From NCBI GenBank assembly GCA_948146395.1, contig OX411543.1:65731474-65795473 (forward strand): 64,000 nucleotides of DNA. Reading direction: 5' to 3'. Position numbers and translations under genes: made by a program. This stretch comes from Fragum whitleyi. Taxonomy: Eukaryota > Mollusca > Bivalvia > Cardiida > Cardiidae. The notes below the pieces were generated by a model, which had not been told where the DNA came from, ran no database searches, and saw only the letters and a list, made by a program, of their open reading frames with translations. Positions 12,205-22,879 of the stretch are shown here, piece after piece (position 1 is the first letter of the stretch; the number at the start of each line of letters is the position of its first letter).

Positions 12205-12593
12205 TCAAGTCCCTGATTGCTGTAATTGGTTGGAGACCAGGCTGGAGTCACCTGGACATAACAAACGGTGGAAATACCTCAAAAACAGGTTGGTTAGCTC
12301 AAACAGGGAACACAATAACAAACTTTGTGAAAGACTTTAGAGCTGGGACATGTACAGTTGATATGGCTCATTCGACCACCTCTTTTAAGTGACCATTGTA
12401 AAAAAAATTCAATGTGTCAAAAACTCTGAGGGTAAACATTTTGTTACATGCAGTTGTTTATTATCATATAATGTGTTGTTGAAAAGCATTTGAATCGTCT
12501 CTATGAAACCAATTTGTCAGCCAATCAGAATGCATGAATCTTGATGGACATAAATAAAATTAAATTGTTCACCTGTGTTTGTTTATTTTACAG

Positions 12594-13049
12594 ATGTTCA
12601 AGTTAATGAAGTATATGAGAACCCTCTAGTCAGGTCCCTACAAGAACCCTCGAGCCAGATCCCTACAAGAACCCTCAAGTCAGATCCCTACAACCCTAGA
12701 GTCAGATCCCTACAACCCTAGAGTCAGATCCCTACAAGAACCCTCAGGTCAGATCCCTACAACCCTCTAGTCAGATCCCTACAAGAACCCTCGAGTCAGA
12801 TCCCCACAGTCCTAGAGTCAGATCCCTACAAGAACCCTCGAGTCAGATCCCTACAGCCATAGAGTCAGATCCCTACAAGAACTCTCGAGTCTGACCATAC
12901 ACAACTGATGAAAATACAGCTAGTGCCTCAAGTAACAGATAAGGAAACACTAATTGATGACAAGCTTGGCCCAACAAAACCTAAAGGAAAGAGGGTGAGG
13001 AACTATGAAGACAATAAAGAAAGATGAAAGTCCTGTGAAACATGGATTA
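12594..13049 (+). other. Candidate exon C containing a minisatellite
   Basis: An acceptor-like TTTATTTTACAG ends at 12593. With two leading bases the frame reads VQVNEVYENPLVRSL and on for 40-odd codons, until a stop inside the minisatellite. Near the end, from the ATG at 12908, a separate 39-codon lysine-rich frame (TKPKGKRVRNYEDNKER) is open to 13027. A donor-like TGTAAGTC follows at about 13050. It may be a decayed or non-coding exon, and no family was recognised. Confidence 0.25.
12622..12895 (+). repeat. Minisatellite AGTCAGATCCCTACAA
   Basis: About ten tandem units of 20-36 bp are built from AGTCAGATCCCTACAA alternating with GAACCCTCG or CCCTAG. Unit lengths vary, and short CCCTAG units put stops in frame, so it is not a clean coding repeat. 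Confidence 0.8.
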
Positions 13050-13151
13050 CATGTAAGTCAATACATCTATTCTGTTATCTTGGCTGTTTTGGATCCAAAA
13101 AAGTCCAGTTTTTGTGATGACCTGATGCAGTCCTTGGTGGCATGACAAAAT

Positions 13152-13377
13152 TTAACCCCTGTCATGCTGAACCTGGAATATTCCTGCTTTGGCAGGAGAT
13201 GTGCAGTCTGATCTTAGGATATACTACCTGGTGTCACTTTTTTAGAAAAAAAAAAGGTTTTAAAACTTTAATTTTTCAAATAAGAAGTAACTCACAATCA
13301 GTGCATCCAGTGTTTTCGACACTTTGATTTTAATAGAATTTGTGCCAAGGTTTTTTATTCAGCATGACAAGGGTTAA
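13152..13377. mobile_element. TTAA-type MITE, CCCYTGTCATGCTGAA ends
   Basis: TTAACCCCTGTCATGCTGAA at the left faces TTCAGCATGACAAGGGTTAA at the right. The TTAA at both outer edges fits a piggyBac-type target duplication. The element is about 226 bp and has no coding sequence. Related partial copies with CAACCCTTGTCATGCTGAA lie at 14425-14665. piggyBac assignment rests on the TTAA site and the CCC start only. Confidence 0.65.
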
Positions 13378-13379
13378 CA

Positions 13380-13737
13380 TAACCCACTCCTTGATAGATA
13401 TGTTTTAAAACTACAAAGTATTTGAAGCACTGGATGCAGTTTTTCCAGACTGGTATAATTATTTTGAAGATGTAATTTTCAAAATCTTTCAGTTTTTAAG
13501 AGGAAATAAGGTTGCATAGACTAAGATCAGATTACACATATGTGCAAACTGATCTTTGTCTATGGATCCTGCAAGCAGGAATATCATACAGTTAGTTTGA
13601 CAAGAGTGAAGATTTTATTCACTATTAAGAACCGTTTACAGCGCTCTTGTTCAACAAAGCATAAGATATGTCCAAATAAACAAGGCTAGGGAGGATAAAT
13701 AAAGCATCTTATTTTCCACAAAAAAATGTGACCCACC
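13380..13737. repeat. Diverged fragments with GACTAAGATCAG motif
   Basis: This contains GACTAAGATCAGATTACA followed by GCAAACTGATCTTTGTC. The same GACTAAGATCAG ... CTGATCT pair occurs at 14567-14610 and 25617-25660. It is therefore part of a dispersed repeat, probably relatives of the TTAA MITE interior. No gene was recognised. Confidence 0.45.
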
Positions 13738-14124
13738 ACGCAAAAAGGGATCATCTGGGAACTTTTTCAAAAAAAAGATCTGTTCCAGTGTAGGTCAACC
13801 GGAGGTCGCATTTCAAAAATTCTTTCACAGGAAGTTAGAATCAACATTGTAGATTCAGAAAATAGTTCACTGCAGGGTTTGTCATCACCCCCTGTTTTTT
13901 TTAATTTGGACCCCTCTTTTAAGAAATGCCCAAAATTGTCAAAGAAACATTCTTTATCTAGTCTAAGGGGGTCATAATGTGCCAAAATGACCCCCAGTCT
14001 TTAACATAGAGGGAAAACCCTGGTCCACTGGCAAACAGCTTAAATCCTAGTCAGACTGTGCAGTCTTACTAGGGTCCACACATTTTGCGTTACCCAGATG
14101 GTCCCTTTTTGCATGGCAGGTCAC
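13738..14124. mobile_element. MITE, GTGACCCGTCACGC family, copy 2
   Basis: GTGACCCACCACGC at the left faces GCATGGCAGGTCAC at the right. The interior aligns in parts with the reverse complement of copy 1 at 478-745 (for example TAGGTCAACCGGAGGTCGCA). This copy is longer (387 bp against 268), so one of them carries an insertion or deletion. Confidence 0.65.
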
Positions 14125-14189
14125 AAATTATAATCAACATAGGCGTAACTAGGACTTTTATAGGCACCCATAAGATGACCAACATAGAA

Positions 14190-14400
14190 CATATGGGATA
14201 AAGGCAATATGTGACAAAAGATGAATGTCCTCCATCCACTGTGATTTGAGCATTAGTGAAAAATCAAACATCTCAACTACAGCTTGAATAAGCTGTAGTT
14301 TTGATGTTATGATCATTCATCAAAGACATCTTTTGAATGAGGATTTATTTCTATGATACACTTGCGTAATGAGTGTAAAGGTAGTTACATTTTTTATCAA
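14190..14400. repeat. Foldback element, CTACAGCTT palindrome family, copy 2
   Basis: Hairpin 14267-14308 has CTACAGCTTGAATAAGCTGTAG at its centre. Flanks such as GTGATTTGAGCATTAGTGA and ATTCATCAAAGACATCTTTTG match the copy near 1581 in inverse orientation and the copy near 36830. Confidence 0.6.
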
Positions 14401-14422
14401 TAGTAAATCCCCCCTCTTCTTC

Positions 14423-14670
14423 TCAACCCTTGTCATGCTGAAACAGGAGTCGGAAAATTGTATTGAAATCAAGGTGCTGACAGCACTGAATTAACTAATT
14501 TTGGGTTAGCTAATTTCTTTCGAAAATATTTCATCTTTAAATTATTCTGGCTAAAAAAGGAAAAAAAAGGTAATGTAGACTAAGATCAGACAGCATGTAA
14601 TGGCAGATTTATCTTTGCCTTCCTGAGCATTGCAGGGTCAGCTTGACATTTTTTTAGGATTAAACAAAAA
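14423..14670. mobile_element. Partial copy of the TTAA / CATGCTGAA MITE
   Basis: The left end CAACCCTTGTCATGCTGAA resembles the MITE at 13152. The interior contains GACTAAGATCAGACAGCATG. The right end, GCAGGGTCAGCTTGACA, is degraded. Confidence 0.4.
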
Positions 14671-15140
14671 CCAAAAAATGAAATCCCAAACAAAAAAAGA
14701 AAAACCCAAATGAATGAAATTATAAACTTCATGTGATAATGCTTTCATTGATATGGTTGTGTTAATATTTTCTATAGGTAGTGCAGGTTACTAATCAAAT
14801 ACATAGAATTTGAATACTGTGTGTATTGAAATAAGTGCAATGGCTCAGTTGCGCAAGCAAGACTATTGAAAATTTGTTACCAAAAAGCTCCCGCTCCTCT
14901 GAAAACCTGTTGTTTCCAGATTTTGTTTTTGTTGCCATTTTTTAGTCTAAAATGAGGAAAGAAGTCAATCTTGAAGACATCAAAAAGTCAACAAAGACAC
15001 CCAAGGAATTGGCCAAAACAACAACAACAATTATAAAATCCATTATCCATTAACTTGACATGGCTTGCTGATCTGAGAGGCTATAGAAAAAAAGAAGTCA
15101 ATCCCATTACAGGTATTACATTCAAGTTTATACAAAGTTT
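14670..15140. other. No gene recognised
   Basis: A-rich sequence with no supported feature. Confidence 0.4.
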
Positions 15141-15142
15141 GG

Positions 15143-15277
15143 CTTAAGATTTTGGACCTGTAATAGTTCTGTAATGTTTAGGAAGTCGTTGTTAATCGAG
15201 GTTTCCCAAATCAAACATTGTGAAAGTTTACGAATTCCAAAATGTTGCAGAACTCTTAGGGTTCTACTACCTTTAAA
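15143..15277. mobile_element. Foldback MITE, TTAAGGTAGTGG family, degenerate copy
   Basis: GGACCTGTAATAGTTCTG at the left faces CAGAACTCTTAGGGTTCTAC at the right, with ACCTTTAAA beyond. Both arms match the better copy at 22393-22555, including AGGAAGT and GAGGTTTCC. An open frame across it is incidental. Confidence 0.55.
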
Positions 15278-15533
15278 AGAAGAATTCAGAACAATTACAG
15301 GATTAAGTACTGGCTGGAACAGTCAAACTGCCAGTTCTAGACAATTGCTGGACTCAAAGCAGAATGAAGATTGTTCACGCAAGTCCAAAGAGCCTTAGTT
15401 TTATTGACGAGTTATCAGTTCAAAAACCCTTGATCGAATGTCTGATCATTTTTTTCAGATTTCATTTTACCGGCAATAAATTGGAAATAAAAACCCTACT
15501 TTAGACTGAACATTAATGTATCTTAAAGTTTTT

Positions 15534-15785
15534 AGCTATGCTGTTTCGAAGAAAAGCTGAGGTATTGTAATCACACTGGCCTTGTTTGTGTTGGCGTTGT
15601 TGTTGTTGTGTAGGCCTTGGTTTGACATACTTTAATTTTGGTCATATCTCTGTTTTTTCATTCAATATATCTTCATGAAACTTTGCATATGTGTTTACTA
15701 TCATAAGAGCTATCCAGACTATCAAGGGGATAACTATGAAAGTATTAAGGATGTTTGCTTTCTCTAGCACCTGCAGCTGAGTGTT
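15534..15785 (+). mobile_element. Pearl-like element, AGCTATGCTGTTTCGAAG type, fragment
   Basis: The head AGCTATGCTGTTTCGAAGAAAAGCTGAGG is followed by a GTTGTT-rich tract and a core with TTTGGTCATATCTCTG and ATCAAGGGGATAACTATGA. The head resembles the element at 32800. The core also appears as a fragment near 27935-28035. No 3' terminus was recognised. Confidence 0.45.
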
Positions 15786-15843
15786 GCACCCGTAGTCAAG
15801 GTTAATGTTTACTTAATGATATTAGATTATGACATATGAAGAT

Positions 15844-15962
15844 TGTTCTTGATTTCATGGAGATATGACACTAAGCACCTAATCAGGCTTATGTATGAAT
15901 CTGGTTTGCCTGTTCATACACTGTAATTAGGTTTTTGTTTTATGACTCCATGAAATCAACAA
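15844..15962. repeat. Foldback element, TTGATTTCATGGAG family, copy 1
   Basis: TTGTTCTTGATTTCATGGAG at the left faces CTCCATGAAATCAACAA at the right, with arms of nearly 40 bp including AGCACCTAAT / ATTAGGTTTT. A second copy is at 30717-30832. Confidence 0.65.
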
Positions 15963-16162
15963 GCACTTTCATCATCAAAATGATGAACAAAACTGTGATA
16001 AGCACATAAATCTGTTTGGCTTACAGATATACCTATGTTCACATTTTTTTTTACAGAAATCAAATATTGAAAAAAACATTCCAGAAGTAATGTCATCATT
16101 AAGCCACTTCCTACCAGGTGCAAAATAAATAGAGGATATTGAATGAGTTTTCATTGAATGCT

Positions 16163-16250
16163 AAATTTATTAAACGAGTCATCTATAAACAGATAAAAAC
16201 AAGGCTACGCTGAATTTTAATCTGTTATAGATGACGATTTTGATAAATTT
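16163..16250. repeat. Inverted repeat, 36-bp arms
   Basis: AAATTTATTAAACGAGTCAT (from 16163) is mirrored by ATGACGATTTTGATAAATTT (to 16250) around a 16-nt spacer. A few mismatches occur along the arms. Confidence 0.6.
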
Positions 16251-16429
16251 TGAATATATATTAAATGAACACAAATATAGTATTCTATTTATAATATTAC
16301 CCGAATTTTTGCAGTAAACCGGAAATTGTTGATATTTATATTTCAAGTTATTCCCCATAACATATAACGCCGTTTGCGAATTGACACCATCAAAATCACA
16401 ATGTCATTTTCACAACAAAAATGAAACGT

Positions 16430-16510
16430 TCTTAGCTCATTAATTTTGCTCATTATTCCACCAGTGTAATAATACCTGTGTAATATCAAAAAATATTCAA
16501 AGGGTTTATT
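16430..16510. repeat. Dispersed repeat fragment
   Basis: GCTCATTATTCCACCAGTGT and GTGTAATATCAAAAAATATT recur, reversed, at about 62560-62625. The repeat is otherwise unidentified. Confidence 0.4.
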
Positions 16511-16904
16511 TCACTCCCGTGACATAGGTCATATTATAAAGCACTTTATCCTGAATTAGCAATAAAGAACACAATTAAAAACTTTCACAGTATTTGTTTA
16601 AATGTTTATAGGACCTATGAGTGAAGACATTTAGAAGATCCTTATATAAACCACCTCAAACAATTAAAACAGTGCAAAATTAAAGTGACTTATCCCTTTA
16701 GTCTGAGGGACAAACAATGGCAGTAATGTGTTATCAATAAGCAAAGACTTGTGAATAATCAAAATGAATACACTTACAGAAATCATCCTCATGAGAAACA
16801 ATTCCAATGAGTACCTGCAACAGAGTGTTTAGATGAGAAATAACAAGAAAAGATAGTCAACTTTACCTCAATATGTCAGAAGAAGCATACAGACAAAAGT
16901 TCTT

Positions 16905-17420
16905 GTGAAAGACGTGCAGTAAAATTCTATGGACAATCATCGAGTTTTGTATATCCTACAAGTGTCCTGTAAAATTCTATGGACAATCATCGAGTTTTAT
17001 ACATCTCTACGGATGTGCTGTAAGATTCTGGACAATCATCAGGTTGTATGAACGTTAAGACGAGCTGTAAGATTCTGTGAACAATCATCGGGTTGTATAA
17101 CTCTTCAGAAGTGCTGTAGGATTCTGTGAACAATCATCGGGTTGTATAACTCTTCAGGCTTGCTGTAAGATTCAATGGACAATCATCGGGTTGTAAAACT
17201 CTTCAGGTGTGCTGCAAGATTCTATGTACAATCATCGAGTTGTTTACATCTCAACAGACTTGCTGTAAGATTCTAAAGGCAATCATCGGGTTGTATAACT
17301 CTACAGACATGCTGTAGGATTCTATGGACAATCATCAAGTTGTGTACATTACTACAGATGTGCTATTAGATTCTAGAGTCAATCATCAAGTTGTTAAATT
17401 TTATGGACAATCATTTCTAT
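16905..17420 (+). repeat. Tandem repeat, unit about 50 bp, about ten copies
   Basis: GGACAATCATCGGGTTGT recurs with starts near 16931, 16981, 17030, 17079, 17128, 17178, 17226, 17277 and 17326. Each unit also carries GCTGTAAGATTCTATG. Period is 48-51 bp. It decays at the right edge. Confidence 0.85.
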
Positions 17421-17424
17421 AGAG

Positions 17425-18400
17425 TATGGACTTTATTGACAATCATTGTGAATCATTTCTTTTTTGCACCATTGTTATAACTTGGACAATTAAGTAAAAG
17501 TACATTGCCAACCTTTTTTATTTTTTTTTCTCTCTTTTAAATACATTAAACTAAGCATACAAAGATATCTATCAATACAATATATTGATTAGTAGTTAAA
17601 TGTCATGGTTACAACCGGTTTTTTTTAATGAATAATATTTTCCTGTCATGTTGAATAAAAATCTTTGCAAAATTGCAATAAATGCACCTGTGTCAGTATC
17701 TCTTTACAAAATAAAAAAGAAAATTGTCTGTCTTACAAAGAAAAAACAGGAGGTAAAGCCTATTTTTGCAGGCTAATCTTTTTTCTATATCTCCTGCCAC
17801 AGCAGGAATATTTTGGAATAAGTATGAAAAGGTTAAATTCTTATTTCATTCATCAAATATTTGAGTACTTATCCTGTTTGATTAAGTTTTTCATTGAAAA
17901 AAAATAGATCCTCTTCATATCCTATTTGTTAAATTTTTACATTATTTTGGAGACGTTACTATATTTACTTTCCCTACAGTATTACTCATAACTGGAGGAA
18001 TAATGATATATACAAAAAAAAAAAACATACACACAAAAACCCCCGAAATTTTTGAGTTGTTTCTACAGTCACAATTTTCCATGTTTTTTCTGTTCTATAT
18101 AATCATCAGAGCTCTAAATGTAGTGATATCTATTTTGAGGGTCAGTACAATACTACAGTAAGTGTCAATACATTTATAGGCAATTGCAATAGATTGGTAC
18201 TAACTAGTTTCAAAATGTAATACATGAATTTTGTTATTTTTTTTTTAACAATTTTTTAAGAATTACTATGAAATCTTTCAACGTAGAAAAGCACTATTTT
18301 AGAAAACTTGTTATTCATTATTCTATTTCAATTTAATTCAATTGTAAGTTTTTCTCTTTTCAAGTTTTAGTAAAAAGTTATACAGCATTCATATTTTTTA
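17425..18400. other. No gene recognised
   Basis: Very AT-rich with several homopolymer runs. An 80-codon plus-strand frame at 17665-17907 shows no recognisable domain and lies in low-complexity sequence. Confidence 0.4.
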
Positions 18401-18401
18401 T

Positions 18402-20076
18402 TAGTCCCCCACCGGTTACCGGTTGGGGGACTATAGGTTTGCTCGATTCCGTCTGTCCGTCCGTCCGTCCGTCTGTCTGTCCGTCCGTCCGTCCGTCCGT
18501 CACGCTTTTGTCCGGGCTATATCTTCTAAACCATATGTGCTAGCAACTTCAAACTTGGTACACTTATAGATCTCATTGAGGAGAAGTGTCATGTTCAAGA
18601 TCCATAACTCTGCCACGCCCACTTTTTGAGTTATTGCCCTTTGTTGTTTTTACCCTTACATTCTTGTCCGGATCATATCTCCTAAACTATAAGTGCTAGC
18701 AACTTCAAACTTGGTACACTTATAGATCTTATTGAGGACAAGTGTCATGTTTAAGAACCATTACTCTGCCACGCCCACTTTTTGAGTTATTGCCCTTTGT
18801 TGTTTTTACCCTTACATTCTTGTCCGGATCATATCTCCTAAACTATGTGTGATAGCAACTTCAAACTTTGTACACTTATAGATCTCAATTAGGAGAAGTG
18901 TCATGTTCAAGATCCATAACTCTGCCACGCCCACTTTTTGAGTTATTGCCCTTTGTTGTTTTTAGCCTTACATTCTTGTCCGGATCATATCTCCTAAACT
19001 ATAAGTGCTAGCAACTTCAAACTTGGTACACTTATAGATCTTATTGAGGACAAGTGTCATGTTCAAGAACTGTTATTCTGCCACGCCCTTTTTTTGAGTT
19101 ATTGCCCATTGTTGTTTTTACCCTTACATTTTTGTCCGGATAATATCTCCTAAACCATAAGTGCTAGCAACCTCAAACTTTGTACACTGATAGATCTTAT
19201 CAAGGACAAGTGTCATGTACAAGAACTGTTACTCTGCCATGCCCACTTTTTGAGTTATTGCCCTTTTTTGTTTTTAGTCTTACATTTTTGTCCAGAACAT
19301 ATCTCCAAAAGTATAAGGGCTAGCAACTCTAAACTTTGTACACTTATAGATCTCATTGAGGACCTGTGTCATGTACAGGAACTGTAACTCTGTCACACCC
19401 ACTTTTTGAGTTATTGCCCTTTGTTGTTTTTAATCTTACATTTTTGTCCGGAACATATCTTCTAAACCATAAGTGCTAGAGACTTCAAACTTGCTACACT
19501 TATATATATCATTGAGGAAAAGTGTTATGTACAAGAATTGTCACTCTGCCATGTCCACTTTTTGAGTTATTGCCCTTTGTTGTTTCTATCCTTACATTTT
19601 TGTCCCGTACTTATCTCCTAAACCATAAGCCCTAGCAACTTCAAACTTTGTACACTGGTAGATCTCATTGAGAAGAAGTGTAATGCACAAGAACTGTTAC
19701 TCTGCCACATCCACTTTTTTAGTTCTTGTCAGTTGTTGTTTTTTATCCTGACATTTTTGTCCGGACCATATCTCCTGAGCCATCAGTGCTAGCAACTTCA
19801 AACCTTCAAAATTGGTACACTTATAGATCTCATTGAGGACAAGTGGCATGTACAAGAATCATTCTTCTCCGTCCACTTTTGGAGTTTTAGCCATTGGTTG
19901 TTTTTTTTTTCTTATATTTTTGTTAGGGACATTTTTTTCAAAACCTAATGTGCTAGCAACTTCAAATTTTGTATACAGTTATAGATCTAGTAAGTAGGAG
20001 ATATATTATAAGAAAGGATTTTTTGTTATCCGGTGGGGGACTCCTGTATTGCATCGCAATACGACATGCACTTGTT
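18402..20076 (+). mobile_element. Pearl-like element with nearly ten 156-bp core units (TAGTCCCCC family)
   Basis: The 5' end is a strong hairpin: TAGTCCCCCACCGGT and CCGGTTGGGGGACTA around TA. A TCCG/TCTG tract follows (18450-18501), then a tandem core. The sub-terminal GGTGGGGGACTCC repeats the 5' end. A terminal hairpin, GTATTGC and GCAATAC around ATC, is followed by CACTTGTT. Core starts at 18502, 18658, 18814, 18970, 19126, 19282, 19438, 19594 and 19751 show an almost invariant period. The plan is that of pearl/HINE elements. It has no coding potential. Confidence 0.85.
18502..20025 (+). repeat. 156-bp tandem core array
   Basis: Eight successive units are exactly 156 or 157 bp. The ninth has a roughly 10-bp insertion near 19800, and the last is truncated. 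Conserved blocks are TTGTCCGGA, CATATCTCCTAAA, TAGCAACTTCAAACTT, ATAGATCTCATTGAGG and GAGTTATTGCCCTTTGTTGT. The same blocks, in the same order and with the same 156-bp period, occur in the elements at 23820 and 55093, so these cores are homologous although the termini differ. Confidence 0.9.
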
Positions 20077-20586
20077 ATTTTTTTTTTATTATTATTCACA
20101 CAATACTTTGGTAAATGTTTTTGTTGATATATACCTTTTCTAATCATTTTAATTTTAGTTGTGCCCATCAGGGTTTTTGTTTTCTGATTGGCTGGGAAAT
20201 CATTTTCATTTCTCAATAGAATTTTGAATTTTCTTTTTCATGTAAACTTGCACACAAAGTATTCCATTAGAAATCTGTCTGTTATAGAGAAATCTTTACA
20301 TGTTTGCTTTTTGGTATCAAATTTTAAGATATAAAGAGGCTTTTCTTTTAATTCACAGAGGTATGAAACTGAAAACTCAATTTCACTTATGTATGAATTC
20401 ATAGTGATTAGCTTTTTCAGTTTCATTCTTCAGTGAATTATTAAAATACTATCTTTATCTATTAAAGCTCCTGAGAGTTGTTGTCTTGAGGAACTAGTTA
20501 GAAATTTGATTTTAAGTTAGATTTGTGTTTGTCATGGATTACTTTCTATACCCCGTTCTTGAAAAGATTTTTTGATATTATTTTGC

Positions 20587-20654
20587 ATAATTCTGTCAAA
20601 TGAATGTTTCTTTTTTGAAAAAATCATAAAGAAACATTCATTTGACAGAATTAT
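20587..20654. repeat. Perfect 27-bp inverted repeat with 14-nt loop
   Basis: The arms at 20587-20613 and 20628-20654 are exactly complementary (ATAATTCTGTCAAATGAATG at the start of the left arm). The length of about 68 nt would suit a small-RNA hairpin or a young foldback. Perfect pairing is more typical of a recent palindromic rearrangement or siRNA source than of a conserved microRNA. Confidence 0.75.
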
Positions 20655-20659
20655 GATGC

Positions 20660-21100
20660 ATAAAGGTTGTGCTTATTGTCTACTTTAAGGTAATCAAAAC
20701 AAATGGATTTGATTGAAAAGAAACTTTTTTTATTTGAGAAATATTGTACATATATTTACAAGCATAGAAAGTTTGAAAAATTAAATTTTGATTATGACAG
20801 GTCACTTCTACAACTGACTGACCAGTGCTAAAAATAATAGTAACGGTACTCGTAGTATGTAATATAGACCACTTTATAAGAAATGCCTAAATATTCAGAT
20901 GGGTTGGGGGAGATCTTGTTCACAAGTTACCTTTACCTACATGACGACCTGCATCTAACATTGGGAGTTGCGCTGAGACCTGGGACTGACTGTTAAAAGG
21001 AATTTAAAAAATCTTACTATCTATATTTTATTTGATCTGCTTTCCACTTTTTGTAAAAACCTTTTTTTTAAAACAACTACATCATTTCATAAGTATCTCA
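20660..21100. other. No gene recognised
   Basis: AT-rich sequence without supported features. Confidence 0.4.
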
Positions 21101-21104
21101 ATGA

Positions 21105-21310
21105 CAAATCTGTAATAAAATCTAACTAAATAATTAAAACTAAAGTAATAATATCAAAACTCATAGTAATAATAATGATTAAAATTACTTAATTCTCAAT
21201 AATCTAAATAGACAAAGTTCTGTGATAAAATCTAACTATAAACAATTAAAACTAAAAAAAATATCAAAACTCAAATAGTAATAAAAATGATTAAAATAAT
21301 GATAACAATA
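21105..21310 (+). repeat. Tandem duplication, unit about 110 bp
   Basis: TAAAATCTAACTAAATAATT and its following AACTAAAGTAATAATATCAAAA stretch (from 21111) recur from 21221, including TAATAAAAATGATTAAAAT. There are two copies. Confidence 0.7.
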
Positions 21311-21654
21311 TATTTAAGGGCTAAATGGAAGGCTCAGTGCAGTTATGTGCTGAGTCATCGAAATGAAATTAAAATTTGATATTTTATTTCTATTAATAAG
21401 TTTGAACATTGATAGAAATATAAGATAAATATCTGTATGATAAACAAGTATCATAAAATAGATAAAATGGGGCTAAAATTATTGCATTTCTTATAGTAAT
21501 GCTCTAATTTTGATTGAAATCCTATTGATCAATAGGTGACTAAAAATTTATTCTAGGATCCTAGAATTCTTCTAGGCATTTTTACCAAATATTATCTTAT
21601 GACGTAGTGTAACTAGGTACTTATGAATGATGTAGTTATTGTTATAGTTTATTG

Positions 21655-21925
21655 CCCCGCCCCTCCTCCTCTGAATGATGTAATTATTATTATAATTTGA
21701 CTGTTGTTACCCCCCCCTCATCCCCCCTCCCAACACACACTTCTGAATGTTGTATTATACCCAGCCTGACACACACACACTCCCATTATAATTTGGTTAT
21801 TGTTACACCCCCCCCCTCCCAACACACACTTCTGAATATTTTAGTTATTATACCCAGCCCGACACACACACACACTCCCTCTAGAATGATTTTGTTGTTG
21901 TGATATTTATAATTTGACCATTGTT
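21655..21925 (+). repeat. C-rich and CA-rich tandem duplication, unit about 105 bp
   Basis: TTGTTACCCCCCCC, CCAACACACACTTCTGAAT and a CACACACA run occur twice (from about 21703 and 21808). A third, partial trace includes ATTTGACCATTGTTACA. Confidence 0.7.
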
Positions 21926-22392
21926 ACATCCACACAAAACACATCCTATGTTATCCCAATGATTTAAAATATTGAAGCCATCTTAATTTGTAGTGCCTGG
22001 TTCCTTCTTTTTGACAACTGAGACTCTAGAGTGACTTATATCTTTGACTTTGACTGATACTTTTTCAAGTCTAAAAGTTGATATAAAGTTAAAAACCAAG
22101 GACAAAATGACCTTTGTGTACCATGGACATGAAGCTATGAGACTACAGACTGGATACATTGACCATGTCTAACTTCTTTGAACTCTCATTCTAAAACATT
22201 TTAGATACAGTTATTTAAATTATTAGCAAATGTTGTCATTTGACTCCATTTCATTGTAAAATTCAATATAAATTTTCAGAAGATATTACATTGTTATATC
22301 AGGAAGTTCTCATTAGGGGAAATAGGCTATCCCATGACAAGCACTTGTTAAGTCAGTTGCATGTTTATTTTGTACCTACTTTTATTGTATGT

Positions 22393-22555
22393 TTAAGGTA
22401 GTGGATCTTTATAGTTCCGCAATGTTTTGGAAGTAATGAACTTTAACAGTGATACCGAGGTTTCCTAATGATTTTCATTAGGAAACCTCGGTCAACATAG
22501 TGAAAGTTCATGGGTGCTGAAATGTTGCAGAACTATTATGGGTCCACTACCTTAA
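22393..22555. mobile_element. Long foldback MITE with TTAA ends
   Basis: This is nearly all palindrome, with two arms of about 75 bp around a 4-nt centre (near 22476). Ends are TTAAGGTAGTGGA and TCCACTACCTTAA. The inner arms include GAGGTTTCCTAAT / ATTAGGAAACCTC. The terminal TTAA fits a piggyBac-type target site. A degenerate relative is at 15143-15277. If transcribed it would form a long double-stranded hairpin. Confidence 0.7.
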
Positions 22556-22820
22556 CCAGTTTAGAATCTTAAGACATTTTGTCACCTTTCCTTGTATTCA
22601 TGATATCATTCATGTATCATCAATTAGTATTTACATGTATTTTTGTGTAATCATTGTACTTCACTATTAAACTAGAATTATCCCATTATTATGTGCATTT
22701 GAAATGTTTCACTATTAAAAGGGAATAACAATTCTTTAAGTATTTGTATTCCTTAGAATTGTTAGATTAATCTCTCTTTTATATACTCCAAAGTTCTTCT
22801 GTCTTTTTTGAAAAGTTAAA

Positions 22821-22872
22821 AAGTAATATTGTCCATTCAATAAGCAAAGTAATATTGTCCATTCAATAAGCA
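22821..22872 (+). repeat. Exact 26-bp tandem duplication
   Basis: The 26-bp unit starting AAGTAATATTGTCCATTC occurs twice head to tail without a mismatch. Confidence 0.85.
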
Positions 22873-22879
22873 AAAGTTT

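Noticed and set aside
18502..20025. CRISPR-like array
   Set aside because: Units are contiguous 156-bp repeats without unique spacers, and the context is eukaryotic. The 50-bp, 95-bp and 145-bp arrays fail for the same reason.
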